Below are positions 7,675 to 15,187 of a stretch of 34,625 bases of DNA, in pieces. Source of the DNA: Lachnospiraceae bacterium (GTDB taxonomy: Bacteria; Bacillota; Clostridia; Lachnospirales; Lachnospiraceae); the NCBI GenBank assembly GCA_017428105.1, contig JAFRRM010000035.1, positions 1 to 34,625 on the forward strand. The letters run 5' to 3'. The notes beneath the pieces were generated by a model, which had not been told where the DNA came from, did no database searches, and saw only the letters and a program-made list of their open reading frames with translations. A program made the position numbers and the translations under genes. Each line of letters starts with the position of its first letter. The first letter of the stretch is position 1.

Positions 7675-9783
7675 TTACTGAAGCTTTTCCAGATCTTCCT
7701 TGGTAACGTCCTTGATGGACAGGTTGATGCGGCCCATCTTGTCGACTTCCAGGACTTTGACGACCACTTCGTCGCCGACCTTCAGTTCGTCTTCGATCTT
7801 CTCGATGCGGCGCTTGGAGATCTTGGAGATGTGAACACCGCCTTCCTTGCCGGGCACCAGTTCGATGAACGCGCGGCTCGGGATGATGGTGACCACGCGG
7901 CCGCGGAACACCTGGCCGGGCTCCACGTCGTTCACGATGGCTTCGATGGTGCGGATGGCCTTGTTGATCATGGCCATGTCGGTGCCGCACACCGCGACGG
8001 AGCCGTCGTCCTCGATGTCGATCTGCACGCCGGTGTCCTCGATTATCTTGTTGATCACCTTGCCCTGCTTGCCGATCACGTCGCCGATCTTGGTGGGATC
8101 GATGGTGATGGACACGATCTTCGGCGCCCACTTGCTGATCTCCGGACGAGGCTCGGCGATGGCCTTGCTCATGACTTCGTCCATGATGTACAGACGGGCG
8201 TCCCGGGCACGGGCGATGGCGCCGCGGATGATGGATTCGGTCAGACCGTGGATCTTGATGTCCATCTGGATGGCCGTGATGCCCTTATGGGTGCCGGTCA
8301 CCTTGAAGTCCATGTCGCCGAAGAAGTCTTCCAGCCCCTGGATGTCGGTCAGCAGGACGAAATCATCTTCCGTCTCGCCGGTCACCAGGCCGACGGAAAT
8401 GCCGCCCACCATGGACTTGATCGGCACGCCGGCCGCCATCAGCGCCATGCAGGAGGCGCAGGTGGAAGCCATGGAGGTGGAGCCGTTGGATTCCATGGTC
8501 TCGGACACGCAGCGGATCGCGTAGGGGAACTCTTCCGTGGAAGGGATCATGGGCAGCAGGGCCCGTTCCGCCAGCGCGCCGTGGCCGATCTCGCGCCGTC
8601 CCGGGCCGCGGGAAGGCTTGGTCTCGCCGACGGACCAGCTCGGGAAATTGTAGTGGTGCATGTAGCGCTTCTGCGTCACGGTGCGGTCCAGGCCGTCGAT
8701 CTTCTGGGCTTCGGACAGCGGGGCCAGCGTGCAGGCGTCGATGATCTGCGTCTGGCCGCGGGTGAACATGGCGGAGCCGTGAGCGCGGGGCAGCACGTCG
8801 ATTTCGGCGTGCAGCGGACGGATCTGGTCCATGCGGCGGCCGTCGGGACGCTTGCGGTCCTTCAGGATCATCTTGCGCACGGTCTTCTTCTGGAACAGGT
8901 AGACCGCTTCGCCGACCAGGGGCAGCCACTCTTCGTTGTCCGCGTAGCGCTCTTCCAGGCGGGCCGTGATCTCGCGGATGTTTTCATCGCGGACGGCCTT
9001 CTCATCCGTGAAGACGGCTTCTTCCATCGCTTCGGGAGTGATGAAGGAAACGATGTCATCATACAGCTCGGCGGGCACTTCGTGCGCTTCGTAGCTGTGC
9101 TTCGGCTTGCCGACTTCGTCCACGATGGTCTGGATCCAGGCGATGATCTGCTTGTTCAGCTCATGGGCCTGGAAGATGGCGTCCAGCATGACGTCTTCCG
9201 GGACTTCGTTGGCGCCGGCTTCGATCATGATGACCTTATCCTTCGTGGAGGCGACGGTCAGGGCCAGATCGGAGGCCAGACGCTCGGCTTCGGTGGGGTT
9301 GAAGCAGAATTTGCCGTCCACCAGGCCGACCATGGTGGCGGCGATGGGGCCGTCAAACGGCACGTCCGAGATAGAGGTGGCGATGGAGCAGCCCAGCATG
9401 GCGACCACATCCGGATTGCAGTCCGGATCCACGCTCATGATGAGGTTGCTTAAGGTCACGTCGTTGCGGTAGTCCTTCGGGAACAGCGGACGCATGGGAC
9501 GGTCGATCACGCGGCTGGCCAGCGTGGCGTGCTCGGAGGCTTTGCCTTCGCGCTTGTTGAAGCCGCCGGGGATCTTGCCGACGGAGTACATCTTTTCCTC
9601 GTACTCGACGGTCAGGGGGAAGAAATCGATGCCGTCGCGGGGCTTTTCGGAAGCCGCGATGGTGGAGCAGACGATGGTGTCGCCGTAGTGCATGAACGCA
9701 CAGCCGTTGGCCTGGGCGCCGACCCGGCCGATGTCGACGGACAGGGTCCTGCCGGCCAGTTCCATGGAATAGGTCTTGTACAT
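7675..9783 (-). CDS. pnp: Polyribonucleotide nucleotidyltransferase (PNPase)
   Basis: The 702-residue protein matches PNPase end to end. The order is a first RNase PH domain (from MYKTYSMELAGRTLSVDIGR), a helical linker, a second RNase PH domain (with PRAHGSAMFTRGQTQ and GDMDFKVTGTHKGITAIQMD), a KH domain (IGDVIGKQGKVINKI, about 555-615) and an S1 domain (GQVFRGRVVTI onward). It degrades RNA 3' to 5' by phosphorolysis, usually as a trimer within the mRNA decay machinery. AAGGAG precedes the ATG. It lies about 165 bases downstream of rpsO, the usual pairing, although a terminator-like hairpin separates them; no clear private promoter is visible. Confidence 0.97.
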   Translation of the reverse strand: MYKTYSMELAGRTLSVDIGRVGAQANGCAFMHYGDTIVCSTIAASEKPRDGIDFFPLTVEYEEKMYSVGKIPGGFNKREGKASEHATLASRVIDRPMRPLFPKDYRNDVTLSNLIMSVDPDCNPDVVAMLGCSIATSISDVPFDGPIAATMVGLVDGKFCFNPTEAERLASDLALTVASTKDKVIMIEAGANEVPEDVMLDAIFQAHELNKQIIAWIQTIVDEVGKPKHSYEAHEVPAELYDDIVSFITPEAMEEAVFTDEKAVRDENIREITARLEERYADNEEWLPLVGEAVYLFQKKTVRKMILKDRKRPDGRRMDQIRPLHAEIDVLPRAHGSAMFTRGQTQIIDACTLAPLSEAQKIDGLDRTVTQKRYMHHYNFPSWSVGETKPSRGPGRREIGHGALAERALLPMIPSTEEFPYAIRCVSETMESNGSTSMASTCASCMALMAAGVPIKSMVGGISVGLVTGETEDDFVLLTDIQGLEDFFGDMDFKVTGTHKGITAIQMDIKIHGLTESIIRGAIARARDARLYIMDEVMSKAIAEPRPEISKWAPKIVSITIDPTKIGDVIGKQGKVINKIIEDTGVQIDIEDDGSVAVCGTDMAMINKAIRTIEAIVNDVEPGQVFRGRVVTIIPSRAFIELVPGKEGGVHISKISKRRIEKIEDELKVGDEVVVKVLEVDKMGRINLSIKDVTKEDLEKLQ

Positions 9784-9906
9784 AGTTTCTCCTTTTCTTT
9801 TTGGCTGGCGGCAGACGTTCGAAACAACAAATAAACGGACGAGGTCCTCATCCCCTTATTTGATGTCCCGAATCAGGCTGCCGCCGGATTTGGTCCTGAG
9901 TGCTAC

Positions 9907-9938
9907 ACAAAAGCAGAGGGTGGAAGCCCCACCCTCTG
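9907..9938 (-). terminator. Intrinsic terminator after rpsO
   Basis: CAGAGGGTGG (9914-9923) pairs with CCACCCTCTG (9929-9938) around a five-base loop. On the minus strand CTTTTGTGT follows, a short U-tract. It may attenuate rather than abolish read-through into pnp, since no strong pnp promoter is seen in the 120 bases beyond. Confidence 0.8.
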
Positions 9939-9947
9939 GCAGCGGAA

Positions 9948-10214
9948 TTATCTGCGGATCCCCAGACGCTCGATCAGATCACGATAGGCCTCGATGTCGT
10001 TGGCCTTCATGTAATCCAGCAGGCCCCGGCGGCGGCCGACCAGGATAAACAGACCGCGGCGGGAATGGTTATCCTTGGCATGGACCTTGAGGTGCTCGGT
10101 GAGCTCGCGGATGCGCTCGGTCATCAGAGCGATCTGCACTTCGGGCGAGCCGGTGTCCTGAGGGTTCTTTCCGTACTGGGCGATGATTTCCGCCTTCTTT
10201 TCTTTGCTGATCAT
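9948..10214 (-). CDS. rpsO: 30S ribosomal protein S15
   Basis: The 88-residue protein is of normal S15 length. It starts [15 protein letters not shown] and contains the conserved [16 protein letters not shown] and [20 protein letters not shown] segments. S15 binds the 16S rRNA central-domain junction and nucleates the platform of the 30S subunit. GGGAGG stands seven bases before the ATG. Its usual upstream neighbour, ribF, is here separated from it by the ECF sigma cassette, and rpsO has its own promoter and leader. Confidence 0.97.
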   Translation of the reverse strand: MISKEKKAEIIAQYGKNPQDTGSPEVQIALMTERIRELTEHLKVHAKDNHSRRGLFILVGRRRGLLDYMKANDIEAYRDLIERLGIRR

Positions 10215-10239
10215 AACAGCCTCCCATTAAGTATTCTTA

Positions 10240-10284
10240 CCTGCTGCTGCGCTCCGGTTGGGAGATCCAGAAGCCCGGCACAGG
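10240..10284 (-). promoter_or_regulatory. Structured leader of rpsO
   Basis: Between the promoter and rpsO, CCTG/CAGG and TGC/GCA arms (10240-10247 and 10278-10284) enclose a CTCC/GGAG hairpin (10252-10255 and 10261-10264). S15 represses its own translation in several bacteria by binding leader structures, so an autoregulatory role is inferred. The fold was drawn by eye. Confidence 0.35.
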
Positions 10285-10294
10285 CGCGAGATAT

Positions 10295-10323
10295 AATTTA
10301 ACACATTTATCCGGGTTTGTAAA
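10295..10323 (-). promoter_or_regulatory. Promoter of rpsO
   Basis: On the minus strand, TTTACA (10318-10323), a 17-base spacer and TAAATT (10295-10300) give a plausible housekeeping promoter with a leader of about 75 bases. Confidence 0.65.
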
Positions 10324-10364
10324 GCCGTTTTTTGCGGGAAATACGCGATTTTTCCGCTTTTCCG

Positions 10365-11015
10365 TCACGTATACTCAAAGCCCTTCGTCCCGCCGTCTTC
10401 CACCATGACCCGCCCTTCCCAGTGCTGTTCCCGCACCAGTTCGCAGGCTTTGGCCACGTCGTCATGATGGACCGTGATGAGGACCGCGTTCAGGGAAGGC
10501 TCCACCCCGGCGGTAAATATCCTGATGTTTCCGGACAGGACGGTCCGATGCATTTCGCCGTTCATGAATTCCATCAGGTCGCCGTAACTGTTTTCCACTT
10601 CCCGGAACTCCGCTGCGTCCCGCAGGGTTTCGGGGACCGCCTGCTCCGCCCATTCCCTCGCGCCGGGGACCGCGCGGGGCACGTAGATCCGGACCTTGCC
10701 TCCGTAAATGTCGTATCCGCCGTATTCCGGACGGTACTCGGGCATTCCTTCCCGGCTGTATCCGCTGACCGCATTCTCCGAAAGGTGCCTCGCGGCTCTC
10801 ATGGCCGTGCTGTTCTGGTCGATCACGGTCTGCGTCATGTGACGGGCGTCCCGTTCGTTTTCCTTCCAGTCGTAATAGATCCCGGCGTATTCTTTCCGCT
10901 GCGCCTTTGTCAGGGGAGAGGATGGGTCATCCCGAAAGAAGAAATAAGCCGCAGCTCCCAGGATCACGATCGCCGCAAGTATGAAAAATAATGCTTTTTT
11001 ACTGATTTTCCGCAT
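10365..11015 (-). CDS. Membrane-anchored protein sharing a domain with the anti-sigma-like neighbour
   Basis: The 216-residue protein has one N-terminal membrane helix (residues 7-27, KALFFILAAIVILGAAAYFFF) and an extracellular remainder. I do not recognise the family. Residues ~60-210 align clearly with residues ~340-490 of the anti-sigma-like protein just upstream: both have YR-EYGG, PR-V-GA, FR-VE-SY and a final W-GR segment. It has a good ribosome binding site (GGAGATGGCATT before the ATG). It lies 82 bases downstream of its relative, so it is probably the third gene of the sigma operon. A sensor or antagonist sharing a ligand with the neighbour is inference only. Confidence 0.7.
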   Translation of the reverse strand: MRKISKKALFFILAAIVILGAAAYFFFRDDPSSPLTKAQRKEYAGIYYDWKENERDARHMTQTVIDQNSTAMRAARHLSENAVSGYSREGMPEYRPEYGGYDIYGGKVRIYVPRAVPGAREWAEQAVPETLRDAAEFREVENSYGDLMEFMNGEMHRTVLSGNIRIFTAGVEPSLNAVLITVHHDDVAKACELVREQHWEGRVMVEDGGTKGFEYT

Positions 11016-11097
11016 AATGCCATCTCCTTTCTGCGATTTCTCCGGTTCGTTCCGGCTTACATTCGGCCTTACATAAAAACTCTGTCACAGTGCAGGA

Positions 11098-12588
11098 TCA
11101 ATCCTCAGTAAACACCGGCTCACTGTCCATGCGTTCCAGCCGGATCCTTCCGACCCAGCCTTTTTCGAGGATCAGTTCGCAGCAGCGGACCAGGTCGCGT
11201 TCGCTGACAGAGGCGGTCACGCAGTTCATTGCTTCGTCAGGCCCCATCATATACAAGCGGATCCCGTTCTCCTGCAGCGCCGGCAGGACTTCCTGCTTCT
11301 GGAATCGCAGCAGCTCATTATAACTGTATTCCACGCTGCGGAAAAAGACGCGGTCCGTGAAATGCTCTTCGAACAGAGACTTCAGATATGCTTCCGCTCC
11401 TTCCACCTGACGCGGGATCAGGACACAAAGCCTGTTCTCCCAGAGATAAGCTCCGCCGTATTCCTCCCGGTATACCGGCACGCCATTTCCGGTCAACACG
11501 GTCACGTTCCGGTCCAGATAATTCGCCGCCGTGACCGCGGGGCTCTGATCGTTGCTGACTTTTATGAAATATTCCAGGATCTCCTCTTCGCTCATCCCGG
11601 TCAGGTCATATCTGACACGGTATGGGTGGTCTTCCTCTGACAGCAGGATATCCTTATACCGCGCCAGCTGCTCCGGCGTCAGTTCCGCATGGTAACGCAC
11701 CGGGATCCCCCTGCCGGAAAGGTCGAGGCGCTCAACAGCCAGTGTTTCGTCGTCCGGGACGTACTGCGCGGGGGCGATCGAGGAAGGGGGGAACGGATCT
11801 CCTTTCGCGGGGCAGATCAGGTAGGCTTTTTCATCCACGAGGCCCATCAGGCCGATCTTTTCGTTCCGCAGGAAACAGACCGGGGACTCCGGGGAGGAGT
11901 ACTGCGCCAGCCCTTCCAGCCGCGCGATCCAATCTTCCGAATCGGCGTCCCGTTTTGTATAAACGACCTGTATTTTGCCCGGACCCTCCGGCATCGCCGC
12001 AGTAAAAATGCCGCGGATCCGGCCCATATCCACGTCCGGTAAGATCCATTCGCGCTCGGCGGGGGAGCCGTCCGGGCTGAGGGAAAAGACCGGGCTGTAG
12101 TCCGCATATTCGATCCGCGGGACTTCCGGATGAGCATTTCTGTACATTTTTGCGGCTTCCCGGATCATATGGAACATCCCGGATATTTCCTCCTCGCGCT
12201 GGCTGGCCACAAAGTACAGGGTCTGCCGTTCCTGCGGGATCTCCCAGTCCTGAGCAGTCAGCAGGGGGATCTCCTCCGGAAGGGAAAAGAAGGGATTCGG
12301 TATATAAGCCACATACAGGCTCTGCATGGTCAGCTGCGGGCCGTCATCATACGGGTAAGTTTCCATTCTGTTTTCCTGAGGCGGCGCCATGGTAGTGGCA
12401 ACGTTCGTCCGGTCTCCGCCGCGCAGGAGCAGCGAAGCGGCGATCATGCAGAGACAGGCGGCCGCGACGGCGCCCCAGCGGAGCCAGGGCTTTCGGGGCG
12501 AAGCCGCGGCAGGCAGTTCGCCGGCGGAGGCTTCGATATCGTTTTCCTCGGCGGCGCCGAGGGCTTCCATCAGATCAGCGGTATTCAT
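11098..12588 (-). CDS. Putative membrane anti-sigma factor
   Basis: The 496-residue protein overlaps the stop of the sigma factor gene in an ATGA (12585-12588), the usual arrangement for a cognate anti-sigma factor. Residues 1-36 would be cytoplasmic and contain no His or Cys, so this is not a zinc-finger (HC2, ZAS) anti-sigma. One membrane helix follows (about 38-55), then a large extracellular part. The last ~155 residues repeat in the neighbouring 216-residue protein. A ribosome binding site AAGGAAGG lies nine bases upstream. The anti-sigma role rests on gene position and topology; I do not recognise the extracellular domains, though the layout resembles clostridial DUF4179-type anti-sigma proteins. 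Confidence 0.7.
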   Translation of the reverse strand: MNTADLMEALGAAEENDIEASAGELPAAASPRKPWLRWGAVAAACLCMIAASLLLRGGDRTNVATTMAPPQENRMETYPYDDGPQLTMQSLYVAYIPNPFFSLPEEIPLLTAQDWEIPQERQTLYFVASQREEEISGMFHMIREAAKMYRNAHPEVPRIEYADYSPVFSLSPDGSPAEREWILPDVDMGRIRGIFTAAMPEGPGKIQVVYTKRDADSEDWIARLEGLAQYSSPESPVCFLRNEKIGLMGLVDEKAYLICPAKGDPFPPSSIAPAQYVPDDETLAVERLDLSGRGIPVRYHAELTPEQLARYKDILLSEEDHPYRVRYDLTGMSEEEILEYFIKVSNDQSPAVTAANYLDRNVTVLTGNGVPVYREEYGGAYLWENRLCVLIPRQVEGAEAYLKSLFEEHFTDRVFFRSVEYSYNELLRFQKQEVLPALQENGIRLYMMGPDEAMNCVTASVSERDLVRCCELILEKGWVGRIRLERMDSEPVFTED

Positions 12589-13145
12589 GAGAGATAACCT
12601 TCCTTTTCGAGCAGTGCCTTCAGCCTGCGGCGCAGGCGGTGCAGGCGGGTACGGACAGCACCTTCCCGGCATCCCATTGCCCGGGCGATTTCGGCCATGG
12701 GGCGGAAATGCCAGTAGCGGGCCAGGAACAGCAGACGGTCGGCTTCCGGGAGCGACTTCAGGAAGCGCCCGACGGCGGCCTCCAGGTCCTTTGCTTCCAG
12801 ATCCCCGGCGGGATCTGCGGGGCCGGGGAGGACGTCTTCCATTTCTTCCAGCGCGAGATCCCATTCGCCCCCGCCGCGCTTATCTGCGGCGTTCCGGCGG
12901 ACGCGGCCGATCGCGATGCGCCTGGTCAGCTTGGCCAGATAGGAAGACAGGATTTCGGGATGCTGCGGCGGAATGCTGTTCCACGCAGCCAGGAGGGCGT
13001 CATTTACCGCCTCCTCTGCGTCGCGGTCGTTCCCGAGGATCCTCCGGGCGACAGACAGGCAGTAAGGGGCATATTTTTCCTGCGCAGCAGCTACAGCCGT
13101 TTCCTGCCGCGCCAGGAACAGTTCCACGATCCTGCTGTCTTCCAC
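12585..13145 (-). CDS. ECF-type RNA polymerase sigma factor
   Basis: The 186-residue protein has sigma-70 region 2 (about residues 15-80, with ILGNDRDAEEAVNDALLAAW) and region 4 (about 125-180, LPEADRLLFLARYWHF then AEIARAMGCREGAVRTRLHR), without region 3, as in the extracytoplasmic-function class. The start is GTG at 13145, because GGAGG lies seven bases upstream; the open frame continues upstream across the promoter but has no homology. The gene is followed at once by a membrane protein in the anti-sigma position. A candidate ECF-type promoter at 13176-13203 suggests autoregulation. The cassette sits between the truB-ribF gene and rpsO. Confidence 0.92.
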   Translation of the reverse strand: MEDSRIVELFLARQETAVAAAQEKYAPYCLSVARRILGNDRDAEEAVNDALLAAWNSIPPQHPEILSSYLAKLTRRIAIGRVRRNAADKRGGGEWDLALEEMEDVLPGPADPAGDLEAKDLEAAVGRFLKSLPEADRLLFLARYWHFRPMAEIARAMGCREGAVRTRLHRLRRRLKALLEKEGYLS

Positions 13146-13175
13146 GGGATTCCTCCTTTCGGTTCTCTGATAATC

Positions 13176-13203
13176 AACTCGTAAGGAATGGCAAAATGTT
13201 ACA
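13176..13203 (-). promoter_or_regulatory. Candidate ECF-type autoregulatory promoter
   Basis: On the minus strand, TGTAAC (13198-13203), a 16-base spacer and CGAGTT (13176-13181) resemble the AAC / CG boxes of Bacillus ECF sigma promoters such as those of SigX and SigW. It lies about 30 bases before the GTG start. No near-consensus housekeeping promoter was noticed in the same gap. Confidence 0.45.
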
Positions 13204-13325
13204 TGGTAAGGAAAAAAAACGTATAAAAAACGCGACATTCCGAAAAAGGCTTTGTGTGGACCGGAGGCTTCCTGATCAAAAGTCATCCGGCTCACTTTGC
13301 CGTTCAGGGTGACGCGTTTTTCATA

Positions 13326-15143
13326 TCATATACTGTATTCGTCGTCAAAGAAACGCTTGATCCGCTCCTCATCGCGCGCCAGCTGGGAGCGGAGCGCTTC
13401 CACGTCCGGGAATACTGTCTCCGGACGGATGTAGCGCAGGAACTGCAGGCGGCAGAGCTTGCCATGGCGGCTTTGGTGCACGCCGAACAGATGAGCTTCC
13501 CAGGCCGGCGGCGCGTCCTTTTCAACGGTAGGCTTCACGCCGAAATTGCTCATGCCGGGGAATCGGCCCCCATCCATTTCCGCAACGGTCGCGTAGACGC
13601 CGCGGGGCGGAAACACCTTTTCCGGAGGCATTTTCAGATTCAGCGTGGGGAATCCCAGCTGCTCGCCCAGATGGCGGCCGTAGCCGACGCGGCCGCGCAC
13701 GGCGAACGGACGGCCCAGACAGCGGACGGCTTCTTCCATCCGCCCTTCCCTGATCAGGGCCTTGATGCGGCTGCTGCTGACGATCTCCCCGTCCATCAGG
13801 ACTTTCTCCACCACGGTGACGGTGTAGCCCAGTTCTTCCGCGTGCCGGCGCAGGAAATCCACGCTGCCTACCCGGTCTTTGCCGAAGCAGCAGTCCGGGC
13901 CCACGACGATCTTCTTCATCCCGTACCGGCCGATCAGCACGTCCTTCAGGAACGTTTCCGCCGGCATGTCCCGCATGGCGCGGGTAAAGCGGGCTTCCAC
14001 GATCTTCCCGATGCCGAGCTCCTTGAGCAGCAGACGTTTTTCCTCCGCTGTCGTCAGCAGCTCTTCGCTCCGGTGCGCCGTAAGGGCTTCGGGCGGATTC
14101 GTGAAGGAAAACAGGACCGTCCCCATCTTTTCTTCCCCGGCCTGGCGCAGCATCTCGCGCAGGATCGCCTGATGGCCGATATGCACGCCGTCGAATTTTC
14201 CCAGCGACAGCACGGACGGGCGCGGCCGGGCCGGACGAGTCTCCTCCTTAGGGCCGATCATGACTTCCGGCCGCAGCATCTGCTTTTTTTCGTCATAGCG
14301 GAACAGGCCGATGGAGCGGTGCTCCGGATCCATTACATGTACGCAGGAACCGTCCGGAACAGGTTTTTCCAGCCCTCCCCGGTCCATTCTGACCGGGTTA
14401 CCGTTCCAGGCCAGGATCGCGCCGCGCTCGTCGCAGACAAAGCCCGCAAACTGCCGCAGCAGTTCAGGCAGCGGCCGCATTTCCCAGGGCAGCAGACCGG
14501 TCAGGACCAGGGACGTGACTTCGTCCAGTTTGAGCGCATCCTGCAGGCGGCAGCCGGAGGCTTCCTCCCGCACCAGGCTCTCCATCGCGCCGCCGCAGCC
14601 GGCTTTTTCGCCGATGTCGTGGCAGAGGGTGCGGATGTACGTCCCGGCGGAGCAGTGGATGCGCATTTCCACCCGCGGCAGGTCCATTTTGACGATCTCG
14701 ATCTGGTGTATCTCTATGCGGGCGGCCTTCCGCTCGACCTCTTTTCCCTGGCGCGCCAGGTCCACGAGTTTCTTTCCGTCCACCTTCTTGGCGGAGACCA
14801 TGGGCGGGACCTGATCCTGTTCTCCCACAAAGGAAAGGATCAGGCGGCGCAGGGCAACCTCTTCTATCTCCACGGGCCGGCGCTCCAGCAGATGGCCGGC
14901 CGTATCCTGCGTATCCGTCGTGACGCCCAGGAGCAGCGTGGTGCGGTAAACCTTATCGCCGCCGGACAGGAGCGGCGCCAGTTTGGTGGCGCGTCCGACC
15001 ACGACGGGCAGCACGCCTTCCGCTTCCGGATCCAGCGTGCCCAGGTGGCCGATTTTCTTCTCGCCCAGGATCCCGCGCAGTTTCGCCACCACGTCAAAGG
15101 AGGTAAAGCCGCGTTCTTTATTGATGATCAATAATCCGTCCAA
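13326..15143 (-). CDS. TruB-RibF fusion: tRNA pseudouridine-55 synthase and riboflavin kinase/FAD synthetase
   Basis: One uninterrupted 605-residue frame contains two enzymes usually encoded by adjacent genes. Residues 1-~297 are TruB: GHLGTLDPEAEGVLP includes catalytic Asp38, with CSAGTYIRTLCHDIG, and a full TruB C-terminal domain ending LRPEVMIG. After a ~12-residue linker (KEETRPARPRP), residues ~308-605 are RibF: GKFDGVHIGH (315-324) and VSSSRIK (456-461) of the FMN adenylyltransferase, then GRVGYGRHLGEQLGFPTLNL and PPRGVYA of riboflavin kinase. TruB makes pseudouridine 55 in tRNA; RibF makes FMN and FAD. The start is TTG at 15143 after AAGGAGGT. The kinase PTAN motif reads PTLN. It is the last gene of the rimP operon. 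Confidence 0.9.
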   Translation of the reverse strand: MDGLLIINKERGFTSFDVVAKLRGILGEKKIGHLGTLDPEAEGVLPVVVGRATKLAPLLSGGDKVYRTTLLLGVTTDTQDTAGHLLERRPVEIEEVALRRLILSFVGEQDQVPPMVSAKKVDGKKLVDLARQGKEVERKAARIEIHQIEIVKMDLPRVEMRIHCSAGTYIRTLCHDIGEKAGCGGAMESLVREEASGCRLQDALKLDEVTSLVLTGLLPWEMRPLPELLRQFAGFVCDERGAILAWNGNPVRMDRGGLEKPVPDGSCVHVMDPEHRSIGLFRYDEKKQMLRPEVMIGPKEETRPARPRPSVLSLGKFDGVHIGHQAILREMLRQAGEEKMGTVLFSFTNPPEALTAHRSEELLTTAEEKRLLLKELGIGKIVEARFTRAMRDMPAETFLKDVLIGRYGMKKIVVGPDCCFGKDRVGSVDFLRRHAEELGYTVTVVEKVLMDGEIVSSSRIKALIREGRMEEAVRCLGRPFAVRGRVGYGRHLGEQLGFPTLNLKMPPEKVFPPRGVYATVAEMDGGRFPGMSNFGVKPTVEKDAPPAWEAHLFGVHQSRHGKLCRLQFLRYIRPETVFPDVEALRSQLARDEERIKRFFDDEYSI

Positions 15144-15187
15144 GCTTTACCTCCTTTCAGGTCAGAAATGATTATCGGCAGCCGGAT

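Noticed and set aside
7387..9453. A 688-codon open frame on the plus strand
   Set aside because: Antisense to pnp with the same His/Asp/Gly-rich shadow composition; pnp is certain.
9784..9906. Possible regulatory hairpin (GAGG/CCTC) in the pnp leader
   Set aside because: The stem leaves only a one-base to five-base loop and is short; it could be an RNase III target, but the sequence does not support a call.
13146..13295. N-terminal extension of the ECF sigma factor
   Set aside because: It crosses the promoter region and has no sigma homology; the GTG at 13145 has a strong ribosome binding site.
13140..13325. Possible FMN riboswitch near the RibF gene
   Set aside because: No conserved FMN-aptamer blocks were seen; the RibF part is translated from within a fusion and lies mid-operon.
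13254..15134. A 626-codon open frame on the plus strand
   Set aside because: Antisense to the TruB-RibF fusion, whose two enzymes are fully recognisable.
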